Assembly (NCBI RefSeq): GCF_900103285.1
Contig: NZ_FNGS01000003.1
Location: 547,997-611,996 of the forward strand
Length of the DNA stretch: 64,000 nucleotides
Origin: Siphonobacter aquaeclarae
GTDB lineage: Bacteria > Bacteroidota > Bacteroidia > Cytophagales > Spirosomataceae
Direction: 5' to 3'
Shown: in pieces, positions 23,099 through 31,685 of the stretch
How the letters are laid out: each line of letters starts with the position of its first letter
How positions within the stretch are numbered: position 1 is the first letter of the stretch
Notes under the pieces: model-generated
Seen by the model: only the letters and a program-made list of their open reading frames with translations
What the model was told of the DNA's origin: nothing
Databases searched by the model: none
Position numbers and translations under genes: made by a program

Positions 23099-24859
23099 TC
23101 ACCAGCCCACACTGGTATCATCTCCCCGCGGGTCGGAGCCGCCCTCAAGCGTACCATCCGGCAATACCAGAATGCAATCCATCCGCCCGAGCGTACCGGC
23201 CTGCGGTTCAATTTTATAGCCTTTTGACCGGAGTTTAGCCAGTACCTTTTCAGAAAAAGCACCCTGCTCGAAGGTCGTCCTGTCGGGTAGCCACTGATGA
23301 TGAAACTTCAGGGCATTGACCGCTTCCTGCATGCTCATTCCGTGATCGATGACATTGACAATCGTTTGAAATACACTGGTGATAATCGTCGAGCCGCCGG
23401 GCGTTCCGACCACCATAAACAGCTTTCCGTCTTTTTCCAGAATAGTGGGCGTCATGCTCGACAGCATGCGTTTTCCCGGCTGGACAGAGTTGGCTTCCGC
23501 GCCGACGAGGCCAAATACATTGGGTACGCCGGGTTTCACGGCAAAATCTTCCATTTCGTCGTTCATCAGAAAACCGGCGCCGTTGACGACTACCCGGCTG
23601 CCATACCCGTTGTTGATCGTAGTCGTAATCGAAACTGCGGCTCCTTCTGCATCCACGACCGACAAGTGCGTGGTTTCGTTGCTTTCATACCCCGGAATAG
23701 CGCCGCCGGAAATCGCTTTTGAATCACTGGCTTTGTTCCAATCGAAATCACTCCAGCGTTTGGCGAGGTAGGCGGGTTCGAGCAGTTCTTTCGCCGGTAC
23801 TTTGAAAAAATCCGGGTCGCCGAGCCATTTGGCGCGGTCGGCATACACCCGCCGCTCGGCCTCGATGATTACCTGGGTAGTCGAATCCGAATGCCAGCCC
23901 CACTTTTTGAGGGGATAGGGCTCAACGAGCTTCATGAGTTGAACCAGCGCGATGCCTCCGGATGACGTCGGCGACATCGAAATAACTTTGTAACCGCGGT
24001 ACGTTCCCGTAATAGGAGTACGCCAGGCAGAATGATAGTCGTCGAGGTCTTTTTGCACAATCGGTGCTTTGGCTTTCGCCATTTCAGCAATCAGCAGTTG
24101 CGCTGTTTCGCCTTCGTAAAATCCGGCGCGGCCTTTCTCCTGGATACGCCGGAGGGTTTTGCCGAGATCTGCCTGAACATGCAGCTCACCGGTTTTCCAG
24201 ACGGTATCCACGCCGGCTTTCAGGAAATAGGGTTCGCCGGGGTTGAACTTCCGGATATCGGAACGGACGCGGTTGAGGCCTTTGGCTTCGTCGTCCGTAA
24301 GTGCTACGCCGTTTTCCGCGAGTTCGATGGCCGGTTGAATCACTTCTTTCCAGGAAAGTTTGCCAAACCGCTGGTGCGCCACGGCCATGCCGTCGACCGA
24401 TCCCGGTACCCCGCTGGCGGAATGCCCGAGCCAGGCCATGTTCGGAACAACGTCCCCCTTTTCGTCCAGGTACATGTCCCGGGAAGCCGCGTAGGGTGCT
24501 TTTTCCCGGAAATCAAGGGCGAAACTTTGCCCGGATTTATCCCGGAAAACCATAAAGCCGCCGCCGCCGAGGTTTCCGGCCGACGGGTGCACAACCGAAA
24601 GGGCGAAGAAGGTAGCGACCGCTGCGTCTACAGCGTTACCGCCTTTTTTCATGATTGCCGCGCCGACTTTCGAGGCCTCCGGGTGCGCGGACGCCGCCAT
24701 GACGTGCGGCTGAAATACGCCCTTTTTGTCAGAGATGAAAGGCTTGGCACCCGGATCGTCCGTGATGAAGGTATAGGCGCCTTTTGACGCAGACGGATTT
24801 TTCCGGCAACCGGCAACGGCCAGCAAAACGAACAATACAACAAAGGAAAGGTATCGCAT
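23099..24859 (-). CDS. ggt: gamma-glutamyltransferase, lipoprotein form
   Basis: The 586-residue protein opens MRYLSFVVLFVLLAVAGCRK, a lipoprotein signal with lipobox VAGC, so the enzyme should be anchored on the periplasmic side of a membrane. The N-terminal part has the family's GGNAVDAAVATFFALSVVHP and GNLGGGGFMVFRD segments. Autocatalytic cleavage is expected before the first threonine of TTHLSVVD (about Thr396), the nucleophile of the small subunit, and substrate-loop residues follow in NNGYGSRVVVNGAGFLMNDEM and PGKRMLSSMTPTI. It hydrolyses or transfers the gamma-glutamyl group of glutathione and similar peptides. The C-terminus DPRGDDTSVGW keeps the conserved DPR element. Two degraded copies of its 3' end lie in the repeat array downstream. 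Confidence 0.95.
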   Translation of the reverse strand: MRYLSFVVLFVLLAVAGCRKNPSASKGAYTFITDDPGAKPFISDKKGVFQPHVMAASAHPEASKVGAAIMKKGGNAVDAAVATFFALSVVHPSAGNLGGGGFMVFRDKSGQSFALDFREKAPYAASRDMYLDEKGDVVPNMAWLGHSASGVPGSVDGMAVAHQRFGKLSWKEVIQPAIELAENGVALTDDEAKGLNRVRSDIRKFNPGEPYFLKAGVDTVWKTGELHVQADLGKTLRRIQEKGRAGFYEGETAQLLIAEMAKAKAPIVQKDLDDYHSAWRTPITGTYRGYKVISMSPTSSGGIALVQLMKLVEPYPLKKWGWHSDSTTQVIIEAERRVYADRAKWLGDPDFFKVPAKELLEPAYLAKRWSDFDWNKASDSKAISGGAIPGYESNETTHLSVVDAEGAAVSITTTINNGYGSRVVVNGAGFLMNDEMEDFAVKPGVPNVFGLVGAEANSVQPGKRMLSSMTPTILEKDGKLFMVVGTPGGSTIITSVFQTIVNVIDHGMSMQEAVNALKFHHQWLPDRTTFEQGAFSEKVLAKLRSKGYKIEPQAGTLGRMDCILVLPDGTLEGGSDPRGDDTSVGW

Positions 24860-24936
24860 GGGAAAGGGAGTTTAACGAAAATAGCGAATCTGCCCCTGAA
24901 TTGAAAATACGGGGTGTTTCATACGCCTCGCGGAAG

Positions 24937-26322
24937 CTACGCCGTCTCCTGATGCAAAAACTCTTCTTTCCGGATTTCGTAAAAGGATTGGCGGAGGACA
25001 AAGCTCGCCGCCAGGTTGGCCACTATTCCCGCAAGCAGGAAATAGAAAATGGCTGAGTGCCGGTCGGTCATTTCCAGGACCAGAATAGCGGAGGTGAACG
25101 GCGTCCGGGTAACGCCCGTCAGAAATCCGATCATTCCCGCAAGTACCAGCAGGTTATGGTGTTCGACAGGTACGGTGAAAACGGTATTCAGCAAAAGCGA
25201 AACGAGCATGGCTCCGGACGACAGCGACGTCGCGAAAATACCCGCTGCTCCGCCCGCCGAAAAAGACAGGGCATTTCCGATAAACCGAGCCGGAAACGCA
25301 TACCACGGGATATGCCCGGTTCCGTGAAAAAGTGCATCGTTGATCAGTTCCTTGCCGGAACCCATCGTCGGAGTGCCGGTGTAGTAAACCAATACAGCGA
25401 AGAGTAATCCGAGTGCGGTTACTGAGATGAGCTGGAGGGTAAACCCCTTCAACCGCTGGCGCATTGCGCCGATCCACAGGAGAATACGCGTAAACCACGC
25501 GCCCGCGAGCCCCGTCACGAGCGCCAGCAGTACTACCAGCCAGAGCGAAGAAAAAGGCAGCGGAATTACTTTCGGAAAGCCGAGGAAAAGATAAGGGCCG
25601 AGGAGGTACTGGCTGGTCATCCCCGCAATAATTACCGAACTCAATACCGCCGTCCGGAACAAGGCAAGATGCGCCTTCGTCAGTTCCTCCACTACGTACA
25701 CGATACCTCCCAGCGGCGTATTGAAGGCGGCAGCCAGGCCGGCCGCTCCTCCGGTTACGATCATGGTTTTCTGGGAAACCCGATTCCATCCTTCGGGTAT
25801 CAGCCGGTATACTGTTTCGAAAAGAGAGCCGGCTACCTGTAGTGTCGGACCTTCCCTGCCGGTAGAACCGCCGCCGAGGAGGAGAAGGAGATTACTGGCG
25901 ACCTTGACCAGCGCCACCCGGACGCTCAACAGGCCGTCGACCCGCTGGTGCGAACGTCCTTCCGCCAGTTCCACCGCCGCCATTAACTGCGGAATACCAC
26001 TGCCCGCCGCGGCGGGAGCCAGGTAGCGGGTCAGGAGCCAGGCTCCGGCAAAACACAGCGGCGTTGTCAGAAAAATCCAGGAAGGATGTGCTTCGAAAAA
26101 CTGAATCCCCTGGCGTTCGATAAAGGCGAAAATGCGTTCATAGCCGACTGCCACGAGACCGACCAGGGCCGAGGCAATCAGCAACGGAGCCGCCCGGAAA
26201 GGAGCCGTAGAAAGATGGTGGCGGATGAGCCATCGACTGGCGCGTTGTACGATGGGAAGGTTACCGGCTTGCTTCAGATGCCTCCGGAAGCGGATTTCCC
26301 AGGGATTCAAATGGTACTTCAT
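24937..26322 (-). CDS. ClC-family chloride channel/antiporter without CBS domains
   Basis: The 461-residue integral membrane protein shows the ClC selectivity motifs GSGIP (107-111) and GREGP (155-159, with the gating glutamate at about 157), and a glutamate pair in VVEELTKAH where the proton-coupling glutamate of antiporters lies. The third motif, usually GxFxP, reads GGAAGIFATSLSSGAM, with threonine in place of proline. The protein ends soon after the membrane domain, with no CBS pair. It most likely exchanges chloride (or another halide) for protons across the inner membrane. It stands alone between ggt and the flavoprotein gene, all on the minus strand. Confidence 0.92.
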   Translation of the reverse strand: MKYHLNPWEIRFRRHLKQAGNLPIVQRASRWLIRHHLSTAPFRAAPLLIASALVGLVAVGYERIFAFIERQGIQFFEAHPSWIFLTTPLCFAGAWLLTRYLAPAAAGSGIPQLMAAVELAEGRSHQRVDGLLSVRVALVKVASNLLLLLGGGSTGREGPTLQVAGSLFETVYRLIPEGWNRVSQKTMIVTGGAAGLAAAFNTPLGGIVYVVEELTKAHLALFRTAVLSSVIIAGMTSQYLLGPYLFLGFPKVIPLPFSSLWLVVLLALVTGLAGAWFTRILLWIGAMRQRLKGFTLQLISVTALGLLFAVLVYYTGTPTMGSGKELINDALFHGTGHIPWYAFPARFIGNALSFSAGGAAGIFATSLSSGAMLVSLLLNTVFTVPVEHHNLLVLAGMIGFLTGVTRTPFTSAILVLEMTDRHSAIFYFLLAGIVANLAASFVLRQSFYEIRKEEFLHQETA

Positions 26323-26402
26323 AGCGAGGACCTGACGGTATCAACCGCTAAAGTACCTTGTTTGACGCATGAACCGGATAAAGGGTTTGAGTTATGTCAA
26401 AG

Positions 26403-26434
26403 ACAAAGTGTCTGCCGTCCGGCAGACACTTTGT
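26403..26434 (-). terminator. terminator abutting the flavoprotein stop codon
   Basis: A 14-bp perfect stem (ACAAAGTGTCTGCC / GGCAGACACTTTGT) with a 4-nt loop starts immediately after the stop codon of the flavoprotein gene on the minus strand, followed by CTTTGAC. The U-tract is weak, so it may also act as a 3'-end stabiliser. Confidence 0.6.
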
Positions 26435-27334
26435 TCAACGCGCAAAATCTTCGCCTGCCAGCTCGTGATTGAGCATGCCGGCCGCCAGTGTTCCGGAGGC
26501 GACTGCCGCCGAGATGCTCCGCATGGGAATCGCCGCATCGCCGGCCGCGTATACGCCCGGTACGTTCGTCCGTCGCAGCTCATCTGTCTTGATCAGGCCC
26601 GCAGGCGTCAGATCACAGCCAAGTTCCTGCGCCAGGGTATTCGGAAGCGTTACCTGCACGCGGGCGAAAAGCGCAGCTATTGAAACGGAGTCGCCGTTTG
26701 CGAAATGCAGCTCCTGCCCCTCCGGAGCAGGGGCAATGGCAGCAAGTTCGTGCTCGATAACAGGTATTCCGTGCCGTTCCAGCTCCTGCCGCTGCTCAGG
26801 GGTGAGGGTCGCCGGGCCGTTTGTCAGCAGGCGCAGGTCGTTTGACCAGCCGGTGAGCAGTTTGGTGAATTCATATACGACATCGCCGTTCCCGAAAATA
26901 CCCAGCGGCCGGGAGCGTACTTCGTATCCGTGGCAGTACGGGCAGTGCAGCGTTGTGATACCCCAGCTGTCTGCAAATCCCGGAATAGCCGGCAGGTGAT
27001 CTTTTACCCCATACGCCAAAATGAGTTTCCGGGATGTATAAAGCGTTCCTGTATCCGATTCCGCTTCGAAACCACCGGGTGCCGGGCTTACCCGTACAAT
27101 CATACCTGATTCCCGTGCGACTGTCGGGTAAGCGGAGACCTGCTCCCAGGCGATACGGGCGATTTCCGCCGGCTTTTCGCCGTCGCGGGTGAGGAAGTTA
27201 TGGGAATGAGGCGTCTGACGGTTGCAGGGCTGCCCGCTGTCGACGATCAATACGTTTCTCCGGGCCCGTCCGAGAGCCATGGCGGCAGATAGTCCCGCAT
27301 AACTTCCGCCGATAATCAGTACATCGTGGTGCAT
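26435..27334 (-). CDS. thioredoxin reductase-like FAD/NAD(P) oxidoreductase
   Basis: The 299-residue protein begins MHHDVLIIGGSYAGLSAAMAL, the FAD-binding GGSYAG dinucleotide site, and ends with the second FAD motif VPGVYAAGDAAIPMRSISAA. The middle carries CPYCHGYE at 131-138 where thioredoxin reductase has its active CxxC, and the NAD(P) fold begins GIFGNGDVVYEF. The overall size fits the two-domain reductase, but CPYCHGYE is typical of a side branch usually annotated only as NAD(P)/FAD-dependent oxidoreductase, whose partner is not known. It is cytoplasmic. A perfect 31-nt palindrome lies 13 nt upstream of the start and may control it. Confidence 0.88.
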   Translation of the reverse strand: MHHDVLIIGGSYAGLSAAMALGRARRNVLIVDSGQPCNRQTPHSHNFLTRDGEKPAEIARIAWEQVSAYPTVARESGMIVRVSPAPGGFEAESDTGTLYTSRKLILAYGVKDHLPAIPGFADSWGITTLHCPYCHGYEVRSRPLGIFGNGDVVYEFTKLLTGWSNDLRLLTNGPATLTPEQRQELERHGIPVIEHELAAIAPAPEGQELHFANGDSVSIAALFARVQVTLPNTLAQELGCDLTPAGLIKTDELRRTNVPGVYAAGDAAIPMRSISAAVASGTLAAGMLNHELAGEDFAR

Positions 27335-27346
27335 GAACCTGAGGTG

Positions 27347-27377
27347 TTTTTACATGCAACATTGTTGCATGTAAAAA
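27347..27377. promoter_or_regulatory. perfect 31-nt palindrome upstream of the flavoprotein gene (likely operator)
   Basis: TTTTTACATGCAACA, one T, then its exact reverse complement. It sits 8 nt after the sulfatase stop and 13 nt before the flavoprotein start, both on the minus strand. Because the arms begin with T5 and end with A5 on either strand, an RNA hairpin would end in an A-tract, which argues against a rho-independent terminator and for a homodimer-binding site (MarR, TetR or ArsR type). No regulator gene is adjacent. Confidence 0.6.
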
Positions 27378-27384
27378 GTTCGGC

Positions 27385-28836
27385 TCATTTCTCTTTCCGG
27401 AAATATTTGTCGACCAGCTCTTTGGGCTGGTGGGCGTCCGGTTTGCGGTCGAGCTGGTGGTAATCCCACGAAAGCGGTGCGGGTTGCGAAGTAGTCAGCG
27501 GCAGGTTATCCCCGAAAATATGCTGGTTCTTTTCCAGCAGCTCCGTCATCTTCCGGACGCGTTCGGCGTGCTCCGGTTTGTCGGCGAGATTGGCGAGCTC
27601 CCAGGGGTCATGCTCCAGGTCGAATAGCTGGGTATAGTTAACTTTCGGGTATCGGATGAGTTTATACCGGCCGTCCCGCACCGACCGCTGGAAACTCATG
27701 TAGGCTGTAAACAACTCCGATCGTACGCCGTCGCTTTTTCCGGAGAGGACCGGGTTCAGGTCCTTTCCGTCCATACCTGCCGGGACCGGGAGGCCGGCAT
27801 AGGAACACAAAGTCGGGAACAGATCGAGCAGGTATACAAAGGCGTCACTTTGGCGTCCTGCCGGTATCCGGCGACCCTTGACGATCAATGGAACGTGCAT
27901 CGAATGCTCGTAAAGATTCTGTTTCCCAAGCAGTCCGTGACTACCGAGTGCCAGGCCGTTGTCAGCAGCGAAGATGACGAGGGTATTTTCTTCCAGTCCT
28001 TTTTCCTTCAGTTTGGCGAGGATCTTTCCGATGACTTCATCGAGGTGCGTGACAAGGCCGTAGTATTCCGCTGTCTGGGATCGGATCGTTTCCGGGGTCC
28101 GTGGATAGGCAGCCAGAAACTCGTCCCGGATACCCATCGAATTTCCGAAACTGAAGGGGTGCAGAGGCATGAAATTGGCGGGTAGCGGAACGCCCTTTTC
28201 GTCATACAGCTTCCGGTACTGCGGCAGCGGCGAGCGAGGGTCATGCGGCGCAGTGAAAGGGATATAGGCGAAGAAGGGCTTCTTCGGGTCGTGCTGATCA
28301 AGGAACTGCATCGCCGTTTCTCCGAAAATATCTGTCGAAAATCCCTTGCGGGTCACTTCGGTGAAAGTGCCGTCCGGCCGGAGGTCCTGCGTCGGTACCT
28401 GAAAATGGTCTGACATACCGGCAAACATCAGGTTACGCGCCTGGTCGAATCCCCGGGCTACGACTTCCTTTTCATTGTGCCATTTTCCGGTCATAAAGGT
28501 TTCATATCCGTTTTTCCGGAGATAGTCCGGAAGGGTCAGTTCTCCTTTCAGCTTGTCGCTGACGCGGAAAAAAGACTTTCCTGAAAGCAGCATGGCCCGG
28601 CTGGGCGCGCAGACGGCCCCCTGGTCACCGCCGAGGATATAGGCACGGGTAAACTGCGTTCCTTCTGTCGCGAGCCGGTCGATATTCGGCGTGATGACAT
28701 AGGGATTCCCGTAGCACCCAAGCGCGTCGGCACGGAGATCGTCGGCAAACAAAATGAGGACATTCGGCCGTCGCTGAGCCGAGGCATCGGAAAGAAACAA
28801 GCCGAGAAAGCCGGCGAGCAGGAGAATGAGGCGCAT
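27385..28836 (-). CDS. secreted sulfatase (type I, formylglycine-dependent)
   Basis: The 483-residue protein has a signal peptide (MRLILLLAGFLGLFLSDASA) and the type I sulfatase layout: metal-binding NVLILFADDLRADALGCYGN, then CAPSRAMLLSG (Cys76) where the cysteine is converted to formylglycine, TGKWHNEK, and the second metal site AADNGLALGSHGLLGKQNLYE. The order and spacing resemble iduronate-2-sulfatase/choline-sulfatase-like enzymes acting on sulfated glycans or small esters. No sulfatase-maturing enzyme gene is in the window. The gene stands upstream of the flavoprotein gene but a palindrome separates them, so they are probably regulated independently. Confidence 0.93.
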   Translation of the reverse strand: MRLILLLAGFLGLFLSDASAQRRPNVLILFADDLRADALGCYGNPYVITPNIDRLATEGTQFTRAYILGGDQGAVCAPSRAMLLSGKSFFRVSDKLKGELTLPDYLRKNGYETFMTGKWHNEKEVVARGFDQARNLMFAGMSDHFQVPTQDLRPDGTFTEVTRKGFSTDIFGETAMQFLDQHDPKKPFFAYIPFTAPHDPRSPLPQYRKLYDEKGVPLPANFMPLHPFSFGNSMGIRDEFLAAYPRTPETIRSQTAEYYGLVTHLDEVIGKILAKLKEKGLEENTLVIFAADNGLALGSHGLLGKQNLYEHSMHVPLIVKGRRIPAGRQSDAFVYLLDLFPTLCSYAGLPVPAGMDGKDLNPVLSGKSDGVRSELFTAYMSFQRSVRDGRYKLIRYPKVNYTQLFDLEHDPWELANLADKPEHAERVRKMTELLEKNQHIFGDNLPLTTSQPAPLSWDYHQLDRKPDAHQPKELVDKYFRKEK

Positions 28837-28924
28837 GGGGTAGTCTGCCGGGCAGGCAGTACGTTACAATAATCGTTGCTATAAATCTTTCGAGAAAGAC
28901 GGGTTTCCGCTACAACGTCAGTAG

Positions 28925-29614
28925 CTATTCACCGTTGGCATTCGTCGTCAGTACCTCACTCATGTAGTCAAAGAATGGGCGCATATGCTGATAGGTCAGG
29001 TCGGCCTGCTCCAGAAAATCAGGACTTAGTACTTCTTCATCGGTAAACCGCCGGATCAGCAGGTACTGTTTGAAACGCAGGAGATCAACCGCCTCATGCT
29101 CCTTATCAAAACCTTTGGGTACTGTCTTTAACTGCTCGCCTTCCAACGTGCCGAAGGTACTGACAAAGGCAGGGCTTGCGAGTATTTTCTGCAACGGTGC
29201 CGGATCAAAGGCAATGTCGTCGCGTACCCGTTTCAAATCGTCGTTATTGGGCCCCCAGAAGCCCCCGGCAATAAGGCTGTTGCCTGGTTCCAGATGGAAG
29301 TAGTAGCCACCGCGGCGGTACCTGGTCGCCCGGGTGAAACCACCGCTCCAATTCGTTTTGTAGGGTGTTTTATCCTTCGAAAAACGCGTATCCCGGTAAA
29401 TACGGTGCAGGGATTTTTTGCCGGAGAGGGTTTCAATCTCATCGTGCCTGTTGACTGCGTGCAGCAATGCGTCGGCAAAACCTTCTATCGCCTCCGTTTC
29501 CCGCAGGTATGTACCCTTGTGCTGATTAAACCATTCCCGGTTATTGTTTTCTTTCAACGCATTCAGAAAGTCAAAAGCGGATTGTGGAATCTGTACCGTG
29601 TTTTGTTTGGCCAT
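28925..29614 (-). CDS. DUF2461-family protein
   Basis: Starting at the ATG at 29614 (MAKQNTVQIPQSAFDFLNAL) the protein has 229 residues. It is recognised as DUF2461 (TIGR02453 type) from FLNALKENNNREWFNQHKGTY, the RIYRDTRFSKDKTPYKTN motif and the following YYFHLEPGNSLIAGGFW. It is a soluble protein of unknown function, widespread in bacteria and some fungi. The longer frame up to 29662 adds a segment without coding character. It is divergent from the ABC exporter gene with about 100 nt between the starts, where I see no consensus -7 box. Confidence 0.9.
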   Translation of the reverse strand: MAKQNTVQIPQSAFDFLNALKENNNREWFNQHKGTYLRETEAIEGFADALLHAVNRHDEIETLSGKKSLHRIYRDTRFSKDKTPYKTNWSGGFTRATRYRRGGYYFHLEPGNSLIAGGFWGPNNDDLKRVRDDIAFDPAPLQKILASPAFVSTFGTLEGEQLKTVPKGFDKEHEAVDLLRFKQYLLIRRFTDEEVLSPDFLEQADLTYQHMRPFFDYMSEVLTTNANGE

Positions 29615-29716
29615 GGCTGTGATAAGAATGGGCGAATGATAAGATGCCGGCGGGAAAACCATACCTGCTGGTTTTCAGGAATTATTTAGACCCGTCCTGC
29701 CGTTACCGCAATATAT

Positions 29717-31546
29717 ATGGCAAAAAGACGTCCCCCTGAAACAGATAAACCCTCTTTCCGAGAAAGGTTTGAGGCGATGCGGAATCTGCCTGCTTTTTTC
29801 CGGCAGATCTGGCAGACCAGCCCCCTGCTGACAACGCTCAACTTACTGCTCCGGCTGGGCCGGGCAATCGTACCGGCTGCCAGCCTTTATACGGGCAAAC
29901 TGATTGTAGACGAAGTCGTCCGGCTCACCAGTACCCATTCTTCCGACCTGAATACCCTCTGGCTTTGGATAGGTGTCGAGTTTGGTCTGGCCATTCTCAG
30001 CGATTTGCTCAGCCGGGGTATCAACCTGTCGGAAAGCCTGCTGGGCGACTGGTACGCACACCGTACCTCCGTGCGCCTGATGGAGCATGCAGCGACCCTG
30101 GACCTGGCGCAATTCGAAGATGCCGTATTTTACGACAAACTGGAACGTGCGCGTCAGCAAACCGCCGGCCGTACCCAGCTGCTGTCGCAGGTTTTCGGGC
30201 AGTTGCAGGATGTTCTGACGATGACCTCTCTGGCCGTCGGGCTCGTCGCGTTTCAGCCCTGGCTACTGGCGCTGTTGCTGGTGGCGGTGATACCGTCATT
30301 CCTAGGAGAGCTGCATTTCAATGCCCGAAGCTATTCCCTGCAACACGGCTGGACGCCGCAGCGGCGGGAGCTGGATTATTACCGTTACATCGGCGCGAGC
30401 GACGAGACTGCGAAAGAAGTCAAGCTTTTCGGCCTGTCGGACTTTCTCATCCGCCGGTATGAATCGCTGTCAGAACAGTATTTCCGGGAAAACAGAAAGC
30501 TCTCCATCGAGCGCGCCGGCTGGGGCAGCTTACTGCTGACCATCGGCACGGTCGGGTACTATGCCGCCTATGGCTATATCGTCGTGCGGACCGTCAGCGG
30601 GGCGGTTTCCCTTGGCGACCTGACCTTTCTGGCGGCGTCTTTCCGGCAAATGCGGGGACTGCTGGAAGGTCTTCTCGGGCGCTTCAACAGCATTTCCCAG
30701 GGCGCGCTGTACCTGAAAGACCTGTTTGAGTTTTTTGAAATCCGGCCCAACATCGTTTCGCCGGTCCATCCCCTGCCTTTTCCGGCCGAAATACGGGAAG
30801 GGTTTACGTTTGATGACGTCGGTTTCAAGTATCCCAATTCTGACAAGTGGGCGGTAAGGCACCTGTCTTTCCGCCTTCATCCGGGAGAAAAACTCGCACT
30901 CGTCGGCGAAAACGGCGCCGGAAAGACTACTCTCGTCAAATTGCTCGGCCGCCTCTATGATCCCGACGAAGGGCAGATCCTGCTGGAAGGCCGTGATATC
31001 CGGGAGTATGACCTGGCCGAGCTCCGCGCACACATCGGTGTCATCTTCCAGGACTACCTCCGGTTCCAGTTTTCTGCGGGAGATAATATTGCCGTTGGCG
31101 ATATCCTGCAACGGGAAAACCAGCCGGTCATCGAACGGGCGGCGCAGCAAAGCCTCGCCGACGACGTCATCAGCCGCTTGCCCGGCGGATACGGGCAGCC
31201 GCTGGGGCGCCGCTTTTCCGGGGGCGTCGACCTCTCGGGCGGGCAGTGGCAGAAAGTCGCCCTGGCACGCGCGTACCTCCGCGAAGCAGACCTGCTCATC
31301 CTGGATGAACCTACCTCCGCATTGGACGCCCGCGCGGAGTATGAAGTCTTCCAGCGCTTTGCCGAACTGACGAAAGGCAAGATGGCGGTACTCATTTCGC
31401 ACCGGTTCAGTACCGTCCGGATGGCCGATCGTATCCTGGTGCTGGAAGGAGGGAAGGTATTGGAAATCGGGACGCATGAAGAACTCATCCGCCACGGCGG
31501 CAGGTATGCCGAACTGTTTGAACTACAAGCGGAAGGCTACCGATAA
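29717..31546 (+). CDS. ABC exporter, permease fused to ATPase
   Basis: The 609-residue half-transporter has an N-terminal membrane domain with five or six helices (about residues 35-330) and a C-terminal ATPase with Walker A GENGAGKTTL, Q-loop VIFQDYLRFQ, signature LSGGQWQKVALARA, Walker B LLILDEPTSALD and the switch histidine in LISHRF. A homodimer would pump a lipid, peptide or drug outward. The conserved DETAKEVKLFGL segment in the intracellular loop is typical of this MsbA/LmrA-like branch in Bacteroidota. It is transcribed alone; a 27-bp perfect inverted repeat starts 10 nt after the stop codon. Confidence 0.95.
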   Translation: MAKRRPPETDKPSFRERFEAMRNLPAFFRQIWQTSPLLTTLNLLLRLGRAIVPAASLYTGKLIVDEVVRLTSTHSSDLNTLWLWIGVEFGLAILSDLLSRGINLSESLLGDWYAHRTSVRLMEHAATLDLAQFEDAVFYDKLERARQQTAGRTQLLSQVFGQLQDVLTMTSLAVGLVAFQPWLLALLLVAVIPSFLGELHFNARSYSLQHGWTPQRRELDYYRYIGASDETAKEVKLFGLSDFLIRRYESLSEQYFRENRKLSIERAGWGSLLLTIGTVGYYAAYGYIVVRTVSGAVSLGDLTFLAASFRQMRGLLEGLLGRFNSISQGALYLKDLFEFFEIRPNIVSPVHPLPFPAEIREGFTFDDVGFKYPNSDKWAVRHLSFRLHPGEKLALVGENGAGKTTLVKLLGRLYDPDEGQILLEGRDIREYDLAELRAHIGVIFQDYLRFQFSAGDNIAVGDILQRENQPVIERAAQQSLADDVISRLPGGYGQPLGRRFSGGVDLSGGQWQKVALARAYLREADLLILDEPTSALDARAEYEVFQRFAELTKGKMAVLISHRFSTVRMADRILVLEGGKVLEIGTHEELIRHGGRYAELFELQAEGYR

Positions 31547-31556
31547 CCACAAAAAA

Positions 31557-31627
31557 TTCTGTGTATTCTGTGCTTTCTGTGAGATAAATCTTTTTTGTTT
31601 CTCACAGAAAGCACAGAATACACAGAA
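31557..31627. repeat. palindromic CTGTG element, copy 4 (perfect arms)
   Basis: Arms at 31557-31583 and 31601-31627 are exact 27-nt reverse complements around a 17-nt centre. Each arm is three 9-nt units (TTCTGTGTA, TTCTGTGCT, TTCTGTGAG). It is the same family as the three copies near 22.8-23.1 kb. On the minus strand the hairpin runs into TTTTTTGTGG, so it could also terminate transcription from the sprA side. Confidence 0.92.
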
Positions 31628-31650
31628 AGAAACAAGCCGTCTTCAAAACA

Positions 31651-31680
31651 ACGGGGCTGTCTTTCGAAAGACAGCCCCGT
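31651..31680 (-). terminator. terminator after sprA
   Basis: A 30-nt perfect palindrome (ACGGGGCTGTCTTTC and its complement, central TTCGAA) begins 5 nt beyond the sprA stop on the minus strand and is followed there by TGTTTTG. A 12-bp GC-rich stem with a short loop is expected. Confidence 0.8.
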
Positions 31681-31685
31681 TTGCA

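Noticed and set aside
22960-23262. 100-codon minus-strand frame through the palindromic array
   Set aside because: It reads across palindromes and a shifted ggt end, and is explained by the repeat array.
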